DNA from: Planctomycetaceae bacterium
Lineage (GTDB): Bacteria; Planctomycetota; Planctomycetia; Pirellulales; Pirellulaceae
Reading direction: 5' to 3'
NCBI GenBank assembly: GCA_002708345.1
Contig: PANG01000093.1
Span: 1 to 6,996 of the forward strand
Length of the DNA: 6,996 nt
Shown here: one piece after another, positions 1 to 6,374 of the stretch
How the letters are laid out: each line of letters begins with the position of its first letter
Numbering within the stretch: the stretch's first letter is position 1
Notes under the pieces: generated by a model
Told to the model about the DNA's origin: nothing
Seen by the model: only the letters and a program-made list of their open reading frames with translations
Database searches by the model: none
Translations under genes and position numbers: made by a program

Positions 1-10
1 TCATGGCTCT

Positions 11-1342
11 CTAAGCAGCCCGCCGCTGTCTGCGACGCCATTTCTTGCGTTCCCGCTTGCTCATCTTTCGCCAACGCTGCGGATCCATCCCCTCTCCGTA
101 TTGCTGATCTGCGGCCTGCATCTCGGAAATTTCTCGTTCACGCTCGTCCGCTGCTTCCTGTATCTCGGTTTCCTCGTCGACGCTTGTCAGCAGTCGCCGC
201 TCCTCGGACGACAACCCGGAAAAGGAATCTTCATCCGTATCGTCCTGCTGATCCTGCTGATAGTAGTGGTAGGACGATCGCCGGGAGTCGCTGGAAGCCT
301 CCTCCTCTTCTTCTTCTTCTTCTTCCTCCTGGACAAGTTTTTCTTCTTCCTCGTAGATGTCGTCTTCCAGGTCCTCTTCATCGTCGCCTGCGACAGGAAG
401 CTCTTCTTCCTCTTCCTCTTCTTCCCATGCCTCCTCTTCGTCCAGCTGCTCGACCCGCCGGGATTGACCCTCTCGCGCCTGGTGCGGTCCCGCCTCAAGG
501 TGGGCAGAATCATGGCGACGGCGACGACCAAATCGCTGGGCCGAGAAAAAACAGTAGCGGGCATACATCCAGATCGACATGCTCACCGCGACGTGGCTTC
601 CAAGCAGGATCATCGCACTGAGCAGGGAGGTATCTATCGTTGCCGGGAAAACGACCCAGCCCAACTGCTGGGCAAGGAGGCTGCCATATCCAATCAATGC
701 AAGTGACATGAACACCAGCGACGGGATCGTGCGGCGCATTTCCACGACCAGCCTCAGCCCCAGGATTCCACTCACCCCCGCCGCAATCAACAACCACCAG
801 CCATCGGCAGAGGAAAGCATTCCCGCGGTGGGCATACGCCGAGCGGCAAGCTCCAGCAGACGATGGAGGCCTGAGGAGGCATCCAGGCTGGCAATCGCAC
901 ACCATCCGGCCACAACAAGCCAGACCTTGTAACGGCCACGATAATCATCCAGCTTGTGGCGTCGCAGCAGGTAGACCTGTAGGCTTCCCACCATCACCAG
1001 GAGAAGCAGCAGGGAAGCAAACCAGGAGGCCATGTTTCCACTGCCGTCCAGAGCGAAGGTTGCCGCGACGGCATCCTCCTGCTGGTGAAAATGGAGATAG
1101 CCCTGGGCAATACCGAACAGCATGCCACAGGGGACCAGCAGGAAAAGCAGGATCGTCCACCAGGCCTTGGGGATCAGGTCACAGAGCCGAAGTTGGTTTT
1201 CCTTGAGCGCTTCATCCGCATAAGTACGACGCTGACGCCGCCGTGATGACCGTTGTCGATCATCCGGTCCTGCCATCGATGTACTCTCAAGCAACACGCG
1301 CCGACGACGCATGTCACCCTGGTCATGACTGTGAAGTGCCAC
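11..1342 (-). CDS. Six-helix membrane protein with polyglutamate C-terminal region, function unknown
   Basis: I do not recognise a named family. The 443-residue product has an Arg-rich N-terminus (about residues 11-40) and then six probable membrane helices near 60-82, 104-125, 137-155, 181-200, 206-226 and 237-262. A long soluble tail follows. It is basic at 272-277 (FGRRRR) and extremely acidic at about 301-348, with several Glu runs including one of ten. It ends in a basic segment, KMSKRERKKWRRRQRR, at 426-441. Even helix number and positive flanks suggest both ends are cytoplasmic. The GTG start at 1342 has AGAGG about 8 nt upstream. An ATG ten codons later (1312) has a weaker AGGG site and is a realistic alternative. 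No enzyme motif is visible. The basic tail might bind nucleic acid or acidic partners, but that is inference. Six bases past the stop, an ATG at 4-2 could open a further minus-strand gene cut by the window edge. Confidence 0.8.
   Translation of the reverse strand: MALHSHDQGDMRRRRVLLESTSMAGPDDRQRSSRRRQRRTYADEALKENQLRLCDLIPKAWWTILLFLLVPCGMLFGIAQGYLHFHQQEDAVAATFALDGSGNMASWFASLLLLLVMVGSLQVYLLRRHKLDDYRGRYKVWLVVAGWCAIASLDASSGLHRLLELAARRMPTAGMLSSADGWWLLIAAGVSGILGLRLVVEMRRTIPSLVFMSLALIGYGSLLAQQLGWVVFPATIDTSLLSAMILLGSHVAVSMSIWMYARYCFFSAQRFGRRRRHDSAHLEAGPHQAREGQSRRVEQLDEEEAWEEEEEEEELPVAGDDEEDLEDDIYEEEEKLVQEEEEEEEEEEASSDSRRSSYHYYQQDQQDDTDEDSFSGLSSEERRLLTSVDEETEIQEAADEREREISEMQAADQQYGEGMDPQRWRKMSKRERKKWRRRQRRAA
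299..328. repeat. GAA/GAG triplet tract encoding ten glutamates
   Basis: On the plus strand this reads as three CTC, six TTC and one CTC triplets, which are ten consecutive Glu codons in the minus-strand membrane protein. Further Glu-rich triplet patches lie at about 346-356 and 403-435. The six identical TTC triplets form a microsatellite that could change length by whole codons without shifting frame. The long phenylalanine and leucine-rich frames on the plus strand here are a by-product of this composition. Confidence 0.8.
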
Positions 1343-1436
1343 TTTTGCTTCCTCTGCTCATTGCGCCTGGGCAAATTCGATCGGTACGGTAGATGGCCAT
1401 ACCTATAACTCAATTTCGACCATTTCCACCCCAGAT

Positions 1437-1466
1437 CTTATAGATACTCCCACGAAGTCCCCGCAA
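1437..1466 (-). promoter_or_regulatory. Candidate promoter for the six-helix membrane protein
   Basis: Read on the minus strand there is a TATAAG -10 element (1442-1437), five of six matches to consensus. It lies 18 bp from a weak TTGCGG -35 element (1466-1461). Transcription would begin near 1430, giving a leader of roughly 90 nt before the GTG at 1342. The -10 is good and the -35 poor, so the call is tentative. Confidence 0.3.
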
Positions 1467-1495
1467 TTGTCAGCCCGGATTGGATGGGGTATGCT
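1467..1495 (+). promoter_or_regulatory. Candidate sigma70-type promoter for sodA
   Basis: TTGTCA (1467-1472) is five of six matches to the -35 consensus. A 17-bp spacer separates it from TATGCT (1490-1495), four of six for the -10. Transcription would start near 1502 and give a leader of about 105 nt before the sodA ATG. The -35 directly abuts the candidate -35 of the divergent gene at 1461-1466, so one regulator could act on both. Confidence 0.45.
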
Positions 1496-1566
1496 GGCCA
1501 TTTGCCTTACGCCCTGTGCGACCGGCATAGTCAGGCAGATAACAATCCAACAAGATGACGTATTCA

Positions 1567-1587
1567 GCCAGCATTGGCTGGCCTTTT
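1567..1587 (+). promoter_or_regulatory. Hairpin followed by a T tract in the sodA leader
   Basis: GCCAGC (1567-1572) and GCTGGC (1577-1582) form a perfect 6-bp stem around an ATTG loop. One C and then four Ts follow (1584-1587). The structure ends about 20 nt before the sodA ATG and 9 nt before its GAGG ribosome binding site. It resembles a weak attenuator or an mRNA-stabilising leader hairpin. The short stem and T run make efficient termination unlikely. Confidence 0.35.
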
Positions 1588-1606
1588 ATCAAATGAGAGG
1601 ACTATC

Positions 1607-2215
1607 ATGGCCCACGAACATCCAGATCTCCCCTACGCCCATGACGCGTTGGAACCCCATATCGATGCCCGCACGATGGAAATCCACCATGGAAAACACC
1701 ATGCCGGTTATGTCGGCAAGCTCAACGCGGCTGTAGAAGGCACGGAATTGGCCGACACCTGCGTCAACACGATCATTGCCGACCTGGAGAGCGTACCGGA
1801 GAATATTCGTGGTGCCGTACGAAATAACGGTGGCGGGCACTCCAATCACTCGCTCTTCTGGTCCGTGATGGGACCGGATGGAGGGGGAGAACCGTCAGGA
1901 TCACTTGCCGAGGCCATCAACGCCTCGTTTGGGGGCCTTGAAGGCTTCCAGGAGGCGTTTGCACAGGCTGCTGCCACTCGCTTTGGCAGTGGCTGGGCAT
2001 GGCTTAGCGTCGACGGAGACGGGCTGGTGGTGGAAAGTACTGCCAACCAGGATAGTCCACTGATGGAAGGTCGCACTCCCATCCTTGGACTGGATGTCTG
2101 GGAACATGCCTATTACCTCAATTACCAGAACCGTCGCCCAGACTATATTGCGGCTTTCTGGAACGTCGTGAACTGGGATGAAGTGGCTCGGCGATACGCA
2201 GAAGCAACAAGCTGA
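1607..2215 (+). CDS. sodA: Superoxide dismutase, Fe/Mn family, predicted Mn type
   Basis: The enzyme dismutates superoxide to hydrogen peroxide and oxygen. There is no signal peptide, so it is probably cytoplasmic. The 202-residue length is normal for the family. The N-terminal helical domain carries [13 protein letters not shown] and [12 protein letters not shown]. The C-terminal domain carries [12 protein letters not shown]. The four metal ligands are visible as His27, His81 ([11 protein letters not shown]), Asp163 and His167. Second-shell residues His31 and Tyr35 are present. Gly77 in GGGH together with Gln148 in STANQDSPL is the pattern of MnSOD rather than FeSOD, where the active-site Gln sits in the other domain. 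The ATG at 1607 has GAGG six bases upstream. An in-frame TTG at 1574 would add an unconserved 11-residue extension inside the leader hairpin and is rejected. The gene appears monocistronic. Confidence 0.97.
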   Translation: MAHEHPDLPYAHDALEPHIDARTMEIHHGKHHAGYVGKLNAAVEGTELADTCVNTIIADLESVPENIRGAVRNNGGGHSNHSLFWSVMGPDGGGEPSGSLAEAINASFGGLEGFQEAFAQAAATRFGSGWAWLSVDGDGLVVESTANQDSPLMEGRTPILGLDVWEHAYYLNYQNRRPDYIAAFWNVVNWDEVARRYAEATS

Positions 2216-2268
2216 TTTCTGTTGCCGATCTGCCAATCCATGCGACCCGCTTGATAACTCGCCTGGGC

Positions 2269-2288
2269 GTGGAAACCATGGTTTTCGC
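2269..2288 (+). terminator. Weak hairpin downstream of sodA
   Basis: Bases 2269-2276 can pair with 2281-2288 as an 8-bp stem, including two G-T wobbles, around a CATG loop. The core AAACCATGGTTT (2273-2284) is a perfect 12-bp DNA palindrome. No T tract follows, so this is at best a weak 3'-end structure for the sodA transcript, or else a palindromic protein-binding site. No better terminator was seen between sodA and the lipoprotein gene. Confidence 0.2.
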
Positions 2289-2359
2289 TTCTCCGCCTGT
2301 GGCAGCTGCTGAAGTGCTAGCATCCACCGTGGAATTTTATTCACGGGAAAAATCCGGCA

Positions 2360-2388
2360 TTGACGATTCCCAGGGCTCTCTTTATGAT
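2360..2388 (+). promoter_or_regulatory. Sigma70-type promoter for the lipoprotein gene
   Basis: TTGACG (2360-2365) matches five of six -35 positions. TATGAT (2383-2388) matches five of six -10 positions, with an ideal 17-bp spacer. Initiation near 2395 would leave a leader of about 85 nt to the ATG at 2481. That leader contains a small TCTCC-ACCT-GGAGA hairpin (2409-2422). This is the best promoter match in the window and indicates the lipoprotein is transcribed independently of sodA. Confidence 0.5.
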
Positions 2389-2480
2389 CCCGCTCCCTTG
2401 GCAGATATTCTCCACCTGGAGATGTTGCCATGGTTCAACCCAAACAACTGTCATTGAACGTCGCAAAGGACAAGGAAGTC

Positions 2481-3284
2481 ATGCGCAATCGACTGTCGCG
2501 TTGCACGCTGCTGGGTATCACGGTCACTATCGCCAGCCTGCTTTTAACAGGTTGCTCAACATCAAGCTGGTCCACCTGGAGTTGGCCTGGGACAAGCTGG
2601 CTGACGGGCAAGAAGGTACCAACCTCTGAGTACCAGACACCGGACAATCCTTCCAGCGGTTATTCTTCCCTGCCTGTGGACCAGGCCCAGAAGTACACTG
2701 ATCCACAATCTGCACCGGTCACCAGCGATCCACAAAACTTACTACCGAGGGATCCGGCCGTCATCCAGAACAACAACTATTCGACCAACTATCCTGCGAC
2801 CAACCAGGGAAACAGCAATTCCCTGGTACCCGCCGAGACGCAGCAACCGGTGGACCCCTATATCAGTCCTCCGGGCAACCAGGCACAGCAGGGTCCATAC
2901 AATTCCAACCTCTACCGTGACAACCAGAGTTCCCCGTTACTTCCGCCCGCCTCGACCCCGATCACGGCGGGTGGTTTCCAGGCACCGGCCGTGGACCAGG
3001 CACCTCCTCTGAGCCCGGATGACAACAACTACAACCAGGGATTCTACAAGCCAGGGCAGGGACAATTTGGTGCCTCCACCCAGGACACGGATTCCTTTCC
3101 AATCAACCAGGGTGGCACGATTACCCCTGCCCAACCAGTTGTCCAGGAACCGGTTTACACCGGTCAGCTCCCGGCCTCCAGCGGCACGCAGATCGATGGC
3201 CTGCCGACATCCGCGGTTCCCGCTGGCCTGCCTGCTGTCCCAGCTCCCGGTGCTTACCGTCCCGGAAGCACCGGCAGCTACTAG
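2481..3284 (+). CDS. Lipoprotein with Asn/Gln/Pro/Ser-rich low-complexity body, function unknown
   Basis: The product starts with a typical lipoprotein signal peptide: basic n-region MRNRLSR, a hydrophobic core, and lipobox LTGC with the acylated cysteine at residue 25 of 267. It is therefore probably exported by Sec, lipidated and anchored in a membrane. Ser at +2 argues against inner-membrane retention if the E. coli Lol rule applies. Just after the cysteine is a Trp cluster (W30, W33, W35, W40). The rest is rich in Asn, Gln, Pro, Ser and Tyr, has no other cysteine and no recognisable fold, and ends YRPGSTGSY. It is probably disordered. An in-frame ATG at 2430 has GGAG eight bases upstream and would lengthen the n-region by 17 residues. 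I prefer 2481 because it gives a normal signal peptide and has AAGGAAG just upstream, though at short spacing. The gene converges on the SDR gene, 40 bp away, with no clear terminator between. Confidence 0.8.
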   Translation: MRNRLSRCTLLGITVTIASLLLTGCSTSSWSTWSWPGTSWLTGKKVPTSEYQTPDNPSSGYSSLPVDQAQKYTDPQSAPVTSDPQNLLPRDPAVIQNNNYSTNYPATNQGNSNSLVPAETQQPVDPYISPPGNQAQQGPYNSNLYRDNQSSPLLPPASTPITAGGFQAPAVDQAPPLSPDDNNYNQGFYKPGQGQFGASTQDTDSFPINQGGTITPAQPVVQEPVYTGQLPASSGTQIDGLPTSAVPAGLPAVPAPGAYRPGSTGSY

Positions 3285-3324
3285 CTTCCGCCGAGGCAGA
3301 CTGGCCTTTCACTACCAACGCCCT

Positions 3325-4080
3325 CTACCAGGGGGTCAGTGCGCCATTCACACAGAGGGTCTGTCCACTTACGAAGGCCGCCTCGTCACTGGCCAGGTAG
3401 AGAACAGCATCGGCAACATCTCGTGGCACACCCCAGCGACCCATCGGCACCACGGCCAGGTAATCATCCTTGTCCTGCTGGGGATCATCGAGGTGTCGTT
3501 CTGTCGGAATCCAGCCAGGAGCAACCATGTTCACGGTAATTCCTACGGGCGCCAGTTCCCGTGCCATGCTGCGTGTCCAGCCGATCTGCCCTCCCTTGGC
3601 AGCCACGTAAGCGCTGAACGGCGAGACACTCCGATGGTAAACCTCGCTGACGATATTGATAATCCGGCCCCACTGCTGCTCTTTCATATGCGTGATTCCC
3701 CGCTGGGTCATCAAGAAGGGACTCTTGATAAAGAAATCAATCATCCGCTGGTAGAAATCCCAGTCATACTGTTCGATTGGCAACTGGGGTTGCTCACAGG
3801 TCGCGTTGGGCACCAGGATATCCGGCATTCCCAGCTGCTTCTCCGTTTCGCCAAACAGCCTGTCTATCTCCTCGGCCGAGGTGGCATCGGCCTGGATCAA
3901 GCAGGTTTTGATTCCCGCCTGCTGGTACTCGGCCAGCGTCTGTTCTGCCCTTGCAACATCATGGGCGAAGTTCACCGGAACGGAGGCACCTGCCTGTCCC
4001 AGGGCCAAGCCAATCTCCTTCCCCAAACCCGAGCTATTCCCGGTGACGATGGCAACGTGTCCTTCGGTTGAAAAGGCCAT
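3325..4080 (-). CDS. SDR-family oxidoreductase, FabG-like, with divergent catalytic motifs
   Basis: This 251-residue classical short-chain dehydrogenase has the usual length and a Rossmann fold. The glycine-rich motif is TGNSSGLG (13-20), the acidic Asp65 (QADAT) contacts adenine in the family, the catalytic Ser is Ser145 (NIVSEV), and the YxxxK motif is Tyr158-Lys162 (YVAAK). PGWIPTE (188-194) and a C-terminal SGQTLCVNGA complete the pattern. It should oxidise or reduce an alcohol/carbonyl pair with NAD(P)(H); the substrate is unknown. Two oddities stand out. The usual NNAG is replaced by PNAT (91-94). The Asn of the catalytic tetrad, expected in the segment IDFFIKSPF, is Phe117. It is therefore not a standard FabG, and no other fatty-acid synthesis gene is nearby. 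A perfect AAGGAGG (4094-4088) precedes the ATG by seven bases, indicating strong translation. The 72-residue gene 48 bp upstream may be cotranscribed. Confidence 0.92.
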   Translation of the reverse strand: MAFSTEGHVAIVTGNSSGLGKEIGLALGQAGASVPVNFAHDVARAEQTLAEYQQAGIKTCLIQADATSAEEIDRLFGETEKQLGMPDILVPNATCEQPQLPIEQYDWDFYQRMIDFFIKSPFLMTQRGITHMKEQQWGRIINIVSEVYHRSVSPFSAYVAAKGGQIGWTRSMARELAPVGITVNMVAPGWIPTERHLDDPQQDKDDYLAVVPMGRWGVPRDVADAVLYLASDEAAFVSGQTLCVNGALTPW

Positions 4081-4128
4081 CAGGCATCCTCCTTAAAGGT
4101 GCCCGGCCTCATCCAGGATCCACGCGAT

Positions 4129-4347
4129 TTAGCAGGACGCCGGGCAGCAACGATATTCTACCAGACGGACCTCGCTTCTCTCCTGCTGGAGTTGCTCAAG
4201 GCACAACTCTGCCTGTCGCAGGTCGGAGAATGTGGCATACCACTGCCAGTCACCGTCTGAGGCGGCACGATACTGGACACGCAACTGGGGAGCAACCCCC
4301 CCGGGAGCACTGACTGCAACCATGTGTCTTTTCTGGGTCATCATCAT
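4129..4347 (-). CDS. Small hypothetical protein with cysteine-rich C-terminus
   Basis: No named family is recognised. The 72-residue frame looks protein-like. An N-terminal strand (QLRVQYRAA), an aromatic stretch (DWQWYATF) and an amphipathic helix (LRQAELCLEQLQQE) lead to a second strand (EVRLVEYR) and the ending CCPASC. Cysteines lie at 49, 67, 68 and 72. The beta-alpha-beta pattern suggests one small soluble domain, and the terminal cysteines could bind metal or form disulfides. The start is uncertain: three ATG codons stand in a row (4347, 4344, 4341), another is at 4323, and none has a convincing Shine-Dalgarno site. Its stop is 48 bp before the SDR start, so the two may share a transcript. 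The short length and weak start leave real doubt. Confidence 0.55.
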   Translation of the reverse strand: MMMTQKRHMVAVSAPGGVAPQLRVQYRAASDGDWQWYATFSDLRQAELCLEQLQQERSEVRLVEYRCCPASC

Positions 4348-4469
4348 GGCCGGGAACTCGCTAGTAAGAAGAAATCACTTGAGTCAGGCCATCGAGCACT
4401 GACATCTTCTTTTACCATCGAACTGCGGAATTCCAGAACCTCACCAAAACCTAGAAAAACACCAAAGCA

Positions 4470-4494
4470 GCCTGGTAAAATTTAACGGTCAGGC
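4470..4494 (-). terminator. Possible weak terminator of the 108-residue gene
   Basis: On the minus strand GCCTG (4494-4490) and CAGGC (4474-4470) are inverted arms around an A/T-rich 15-nt interior that can pair partly with itself. A T-rich but interrupted stretch follows. It lies 45 bp past the stop of the 4865-4539 gene. Imperfect pairing and the broken T run keep confidence low. Confidence 0.22.
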
Positions 4495-4538
4495 AACATG
4501 GTGACCGTGAAAGAGAGGTATCCGGTTCCCCGCGCGGA

Positions 4539-4865
4539 TCACCAGCCCATGACCATGTTCGACTCGATCACCTTGCGGGCCTGGTCCAGGTCCGAGCCGG
4601 TCTTCTGCATGTACAGGCGGATGGCGTGGACCTTGTCACCCGCAGCCTTGGAAAGGCAATCGCGGGCAGCCAGGCTCACCTCTGGGGCCTGGCCGGTGAT
4701 CCCCAGCACTCCCTTGGAGACCACCCAACTGTCCCTTGGCCGCTGCACCAGGCGAAGCACATCGTCCTGGGGGTAGGCATCGGTCACCACGGCCCGTGCG
4801 GTCTCGACATCATCCGCCCAGGTGATGATGATGTGGGCATCGGTCTCGATCTCGTAGAGTGGCAT
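4539..4865 (-). CDS. Small conserved-type protein with L7/L12-like C-terminal segment, function unknown
   Basis: The product has 108 residues, is soluble and has no signal peptide. An N-terminal half (MPLYEIETDAHIIITWADD, then an alpha-helical ETARAVVTDAYP) leads to LRLVQRPRDSWVVSKGVLG. The C-terminal segment at about 77-102 reads DKVHAIRLYMQKTG, SDLDQARKVIES. Its spacing of Lys-Val, Ile-Arg, TG, Leu, Ala-Arg and Glu-Ser closely follows the helix-loop-helix of the ribosomal bL12 C-terminal domain, which binds translation factors. I infer a stand-alone bL12-CTD-like module, not a ribosomal stalk protein, because the dimerisation domain and hinge are absent. An upstream ATG at 4937 is in frame. 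The ATG at 4865 is preferred because AGGAG (4879-4875) lies nine bases before it and the protein starts cleanly with a beta-strand. It follows the TPR gene by 92 bp on the same strand, so cotranscription is possible. Confidence 0.78.
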   Translation of the reverse strand: MPLYEIETDAHIIITWADDVETARAVVTDAYPQDDVLRLVQRPRDSWVVSKGVLGITGQAPEVSLAARDCLSKAAGDKVHAIRLYMQKTGSDLDQARKVIESNMVMGW

Positions 4866-4957
4866 CGTGGGCAAGCTCCTCGCGACCAAGTTGTCCGGTA
4901 GAACTGTCAGAATGCCGGATCCCTCCCTGATTGGCAAGGTGGGGTATCGCCGCAGAA

Positions 4958-6280
4958 CTAGAACAGCCCGATGCCCGGGGTAAACCCCAGATTCCTGACC
5001 CGCTCCAGATCCTCCCTGGCCCTGGCAGGCTGATGGACAGCCTCGTAAGCCAGGCTGCGGTGATAAAGCAATATCGCCAACTGCCGTGTCATCTGTTGCT
5101 CTTTCCGGTCAAGTGGGGCCGGGTCCACCGCCAGGTTGCGTTCCTGGTCGATCGACACCGTCATCTCATGCCACCGTGCATCACAAAGCCGAACTGCCAC
5201 CAGCAAGTCCATCAGGGCAAGGTTGGGCTGCTGGTTCTTGAGCAGGGCAAATCCACGCGTATCCAGAACGGTGTCCCTCAAGTCCAGGGTTCCCTGCAGC
5301 GACATCAACAACCGGATCTCATCGAGCCGGCCGATCACCCCTTCCAGCTGGTCTGGCTGCTGTCCCAGCTCGCGGATCTTTCCCAGCGCCTCATCACGTT
5401 TCTCGACCTGTCCCGTTTTCTCCAGCACCATGGCATGCAACTTGTAGACACTGGCCACGTAGCGGCGCATCGTCTCCTGTTGCTCTCCATGTCGTTTTCG
5501 TTCACTCGCCTTCCAGTTCGACCGCGGTTCAAACTGTCTTTCCCAGCTATCGAGAAACTTGGAAGCATGGCGTGTCGCCTGGCTACTGAAGGCCAGTGCC
5601 TGGCCGTGGTGTTGTTCGAGATAGGCCTGGCAGGCAGCAAGGTAATTTGGTGCTCCATTATAATCCCAGGCAATCCCCACTCCTCCCAGCAGTGCGATCG
5701 CCTGGTCCGCTTCCTCGATCACGCGCTGGAGCTGTTGCCCGGTGAGTGCCACCTGGTAAGCACGGTTGTTGAGCAGCAGAACCTGTTGCTGGAGATGCCA
5801 GTTTTCCTGTCCTCCATATCCCGCAACCGCCTTTCCAATCATCTCCCACTGCCGGATGACCTCATCCGGCCGGTCAAGGTGCAGCAGGGCATCGCACAGT
5901 TGCTGTCGCAGTTGGATCTCCTGCTCCAGGCTCCCCACTCTCTCCAATATCGATTCCAGATCCTGCCTGCTCTTTTCATGTTCCCCCAATTCCCCCTGCC
6001 AGCCGGCACGATCGGCCATCGCGGAGATATTATCTGGATCCAGTTCGACGGCACGATCAAGTAGCTCAAGGGCCTTCTCGAGGTCCCCCTGTTCCCAGGC
6101 GACTCGGGCGGCAGCATGCTGCCAGCGAGCCCGCTCCGTGTCAATGAGTCCATAGGACAACAGTGGCCAGACGACAAGCAGGATTGCGCCCAGGCTGGGA
6201 TAGTATCGACTCCAGGGAGCTCCCTCCCCGGGTTCCGTTGGGAGGTGCTGGTTGCTCGAGCTTTCATTCATGCTTTCCAT
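4958..6280 (-). CDS. Membrane-anchored tetratricopeptide-repeat protein
   Basis: From the ATG at 6280 the product has 440 residues. A short polar N-terminus is followed by one membrane helix (about 28-47, LGAILLVVWPLLSYGLI) and then a long alpha-helical domain. A clear TPR unit is AWEQGDLEKALELLDRAVELDPDN (61-84, shown here only by its pattern of Ala, Gly, Ala, Ala and Pro). Weaker repeats lie at about 85-115, 335-365 and 400-432, the last ending LGFTPGIGLF. TPRs mediate protein-protein contacts, so this is probably an envelope scaffold or assembly factor. No catalytic domain is visible. The domain is probably outside the cytoplasm if the helix is an uncleaved signal anchor, but topology is uncertain. 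The start is ambiguous. GTG at 6370 has no ribosome binding site and adds 30 unconvincing residues. ATG at 6271 follows GGAAAG and is a good alternative. The gene diverges from tRNA-Asp. Confidence 0.82.
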   Translation of the reverse strand: MESMNESSSNQHLPTEPGEGAPWSRYYPSLGAILLVVWPLLSYGLIDTERARWQHAAARVAWEQGDLEKALELLDRAVELDPDNISAMADRAGWQGELGEHEKSRQDLESILERVGSLEQEIQLRQQLCDALLHLDRPDEVIRQWEMIGKAVAGYGGQENWHLQQQVLLLNNRAYQVALTGQQLQRVIEEADQAIALLGGVGIAWDYNGAPNYLAACQAYLEQHHGQALAFSSQATRHASKFLDSWERQFEPRSNWKASERKRHGEQQETMRRYVASVYKLHAMVLEKTGQVEKRDEALGKIRELGQQPDQLEGVIGRLDEIRLLMSLQGTLDLRDTVLDTRGFALLKNQQPNLALMDLLVAVRLCDARWHEMTVSIDQERNLAVDPAPLDRKEQQMTRQLAILLYHRSLAYEAVHQPARAREDLERVRNLGFTPGIGLF

Positions 6281-6374
6281 TGTACTTATTCCCGGCGCAG
6301 CCCCAATTCCCCTTTCACTGCCTCTCTCCGCCCTCTTGCCAGAAAGCCGGTTTTCGCTATGCTTTGTCACATTG

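Noticed and set aside
101..706. Plus-strand frame rich in Phe and Leu that looks like a membrane protein
   Set aside because: The hydrophobic runs are the complement of the Glu codons (TTC/CTC triplets) of the minus-strand membrane protein, so this is an artefact of the acidic tract.
1574..1606. Upstream TTG start for sodA
   Set aside because: It lies inside the leader hairpin, has no ribosome binding site, and adds residues not typical of the family, while the ATG at 1607 has GAGG at good spacing.
1901..2431. Minus-strand open frame (176 codons) covering the end of sodA and the gap after it
   Set aside because: It overlaps conserved sodA codons in antisense and has no recognisable domain. 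Its intergenic part contains the lipoprotein promoter.
3019..4071. Long plus-strand open frame (350 codons) opposite the SDR gene
   Set aside because: It overlaps the end of the lipoprotein gene in another frame and lies antisense to the SDR, which has clear family motifs and a perfect ribosome binding site. Its own translation shows no recognisable motif.
4931..6064. Plus-strand open frame (377 codons) opposite the TPR gene
   Set aside because: It is antisense to a protein with a clear membrane helix and TPR pattern. Its translation is a low-information Leu/Gln/His-rich shadow.
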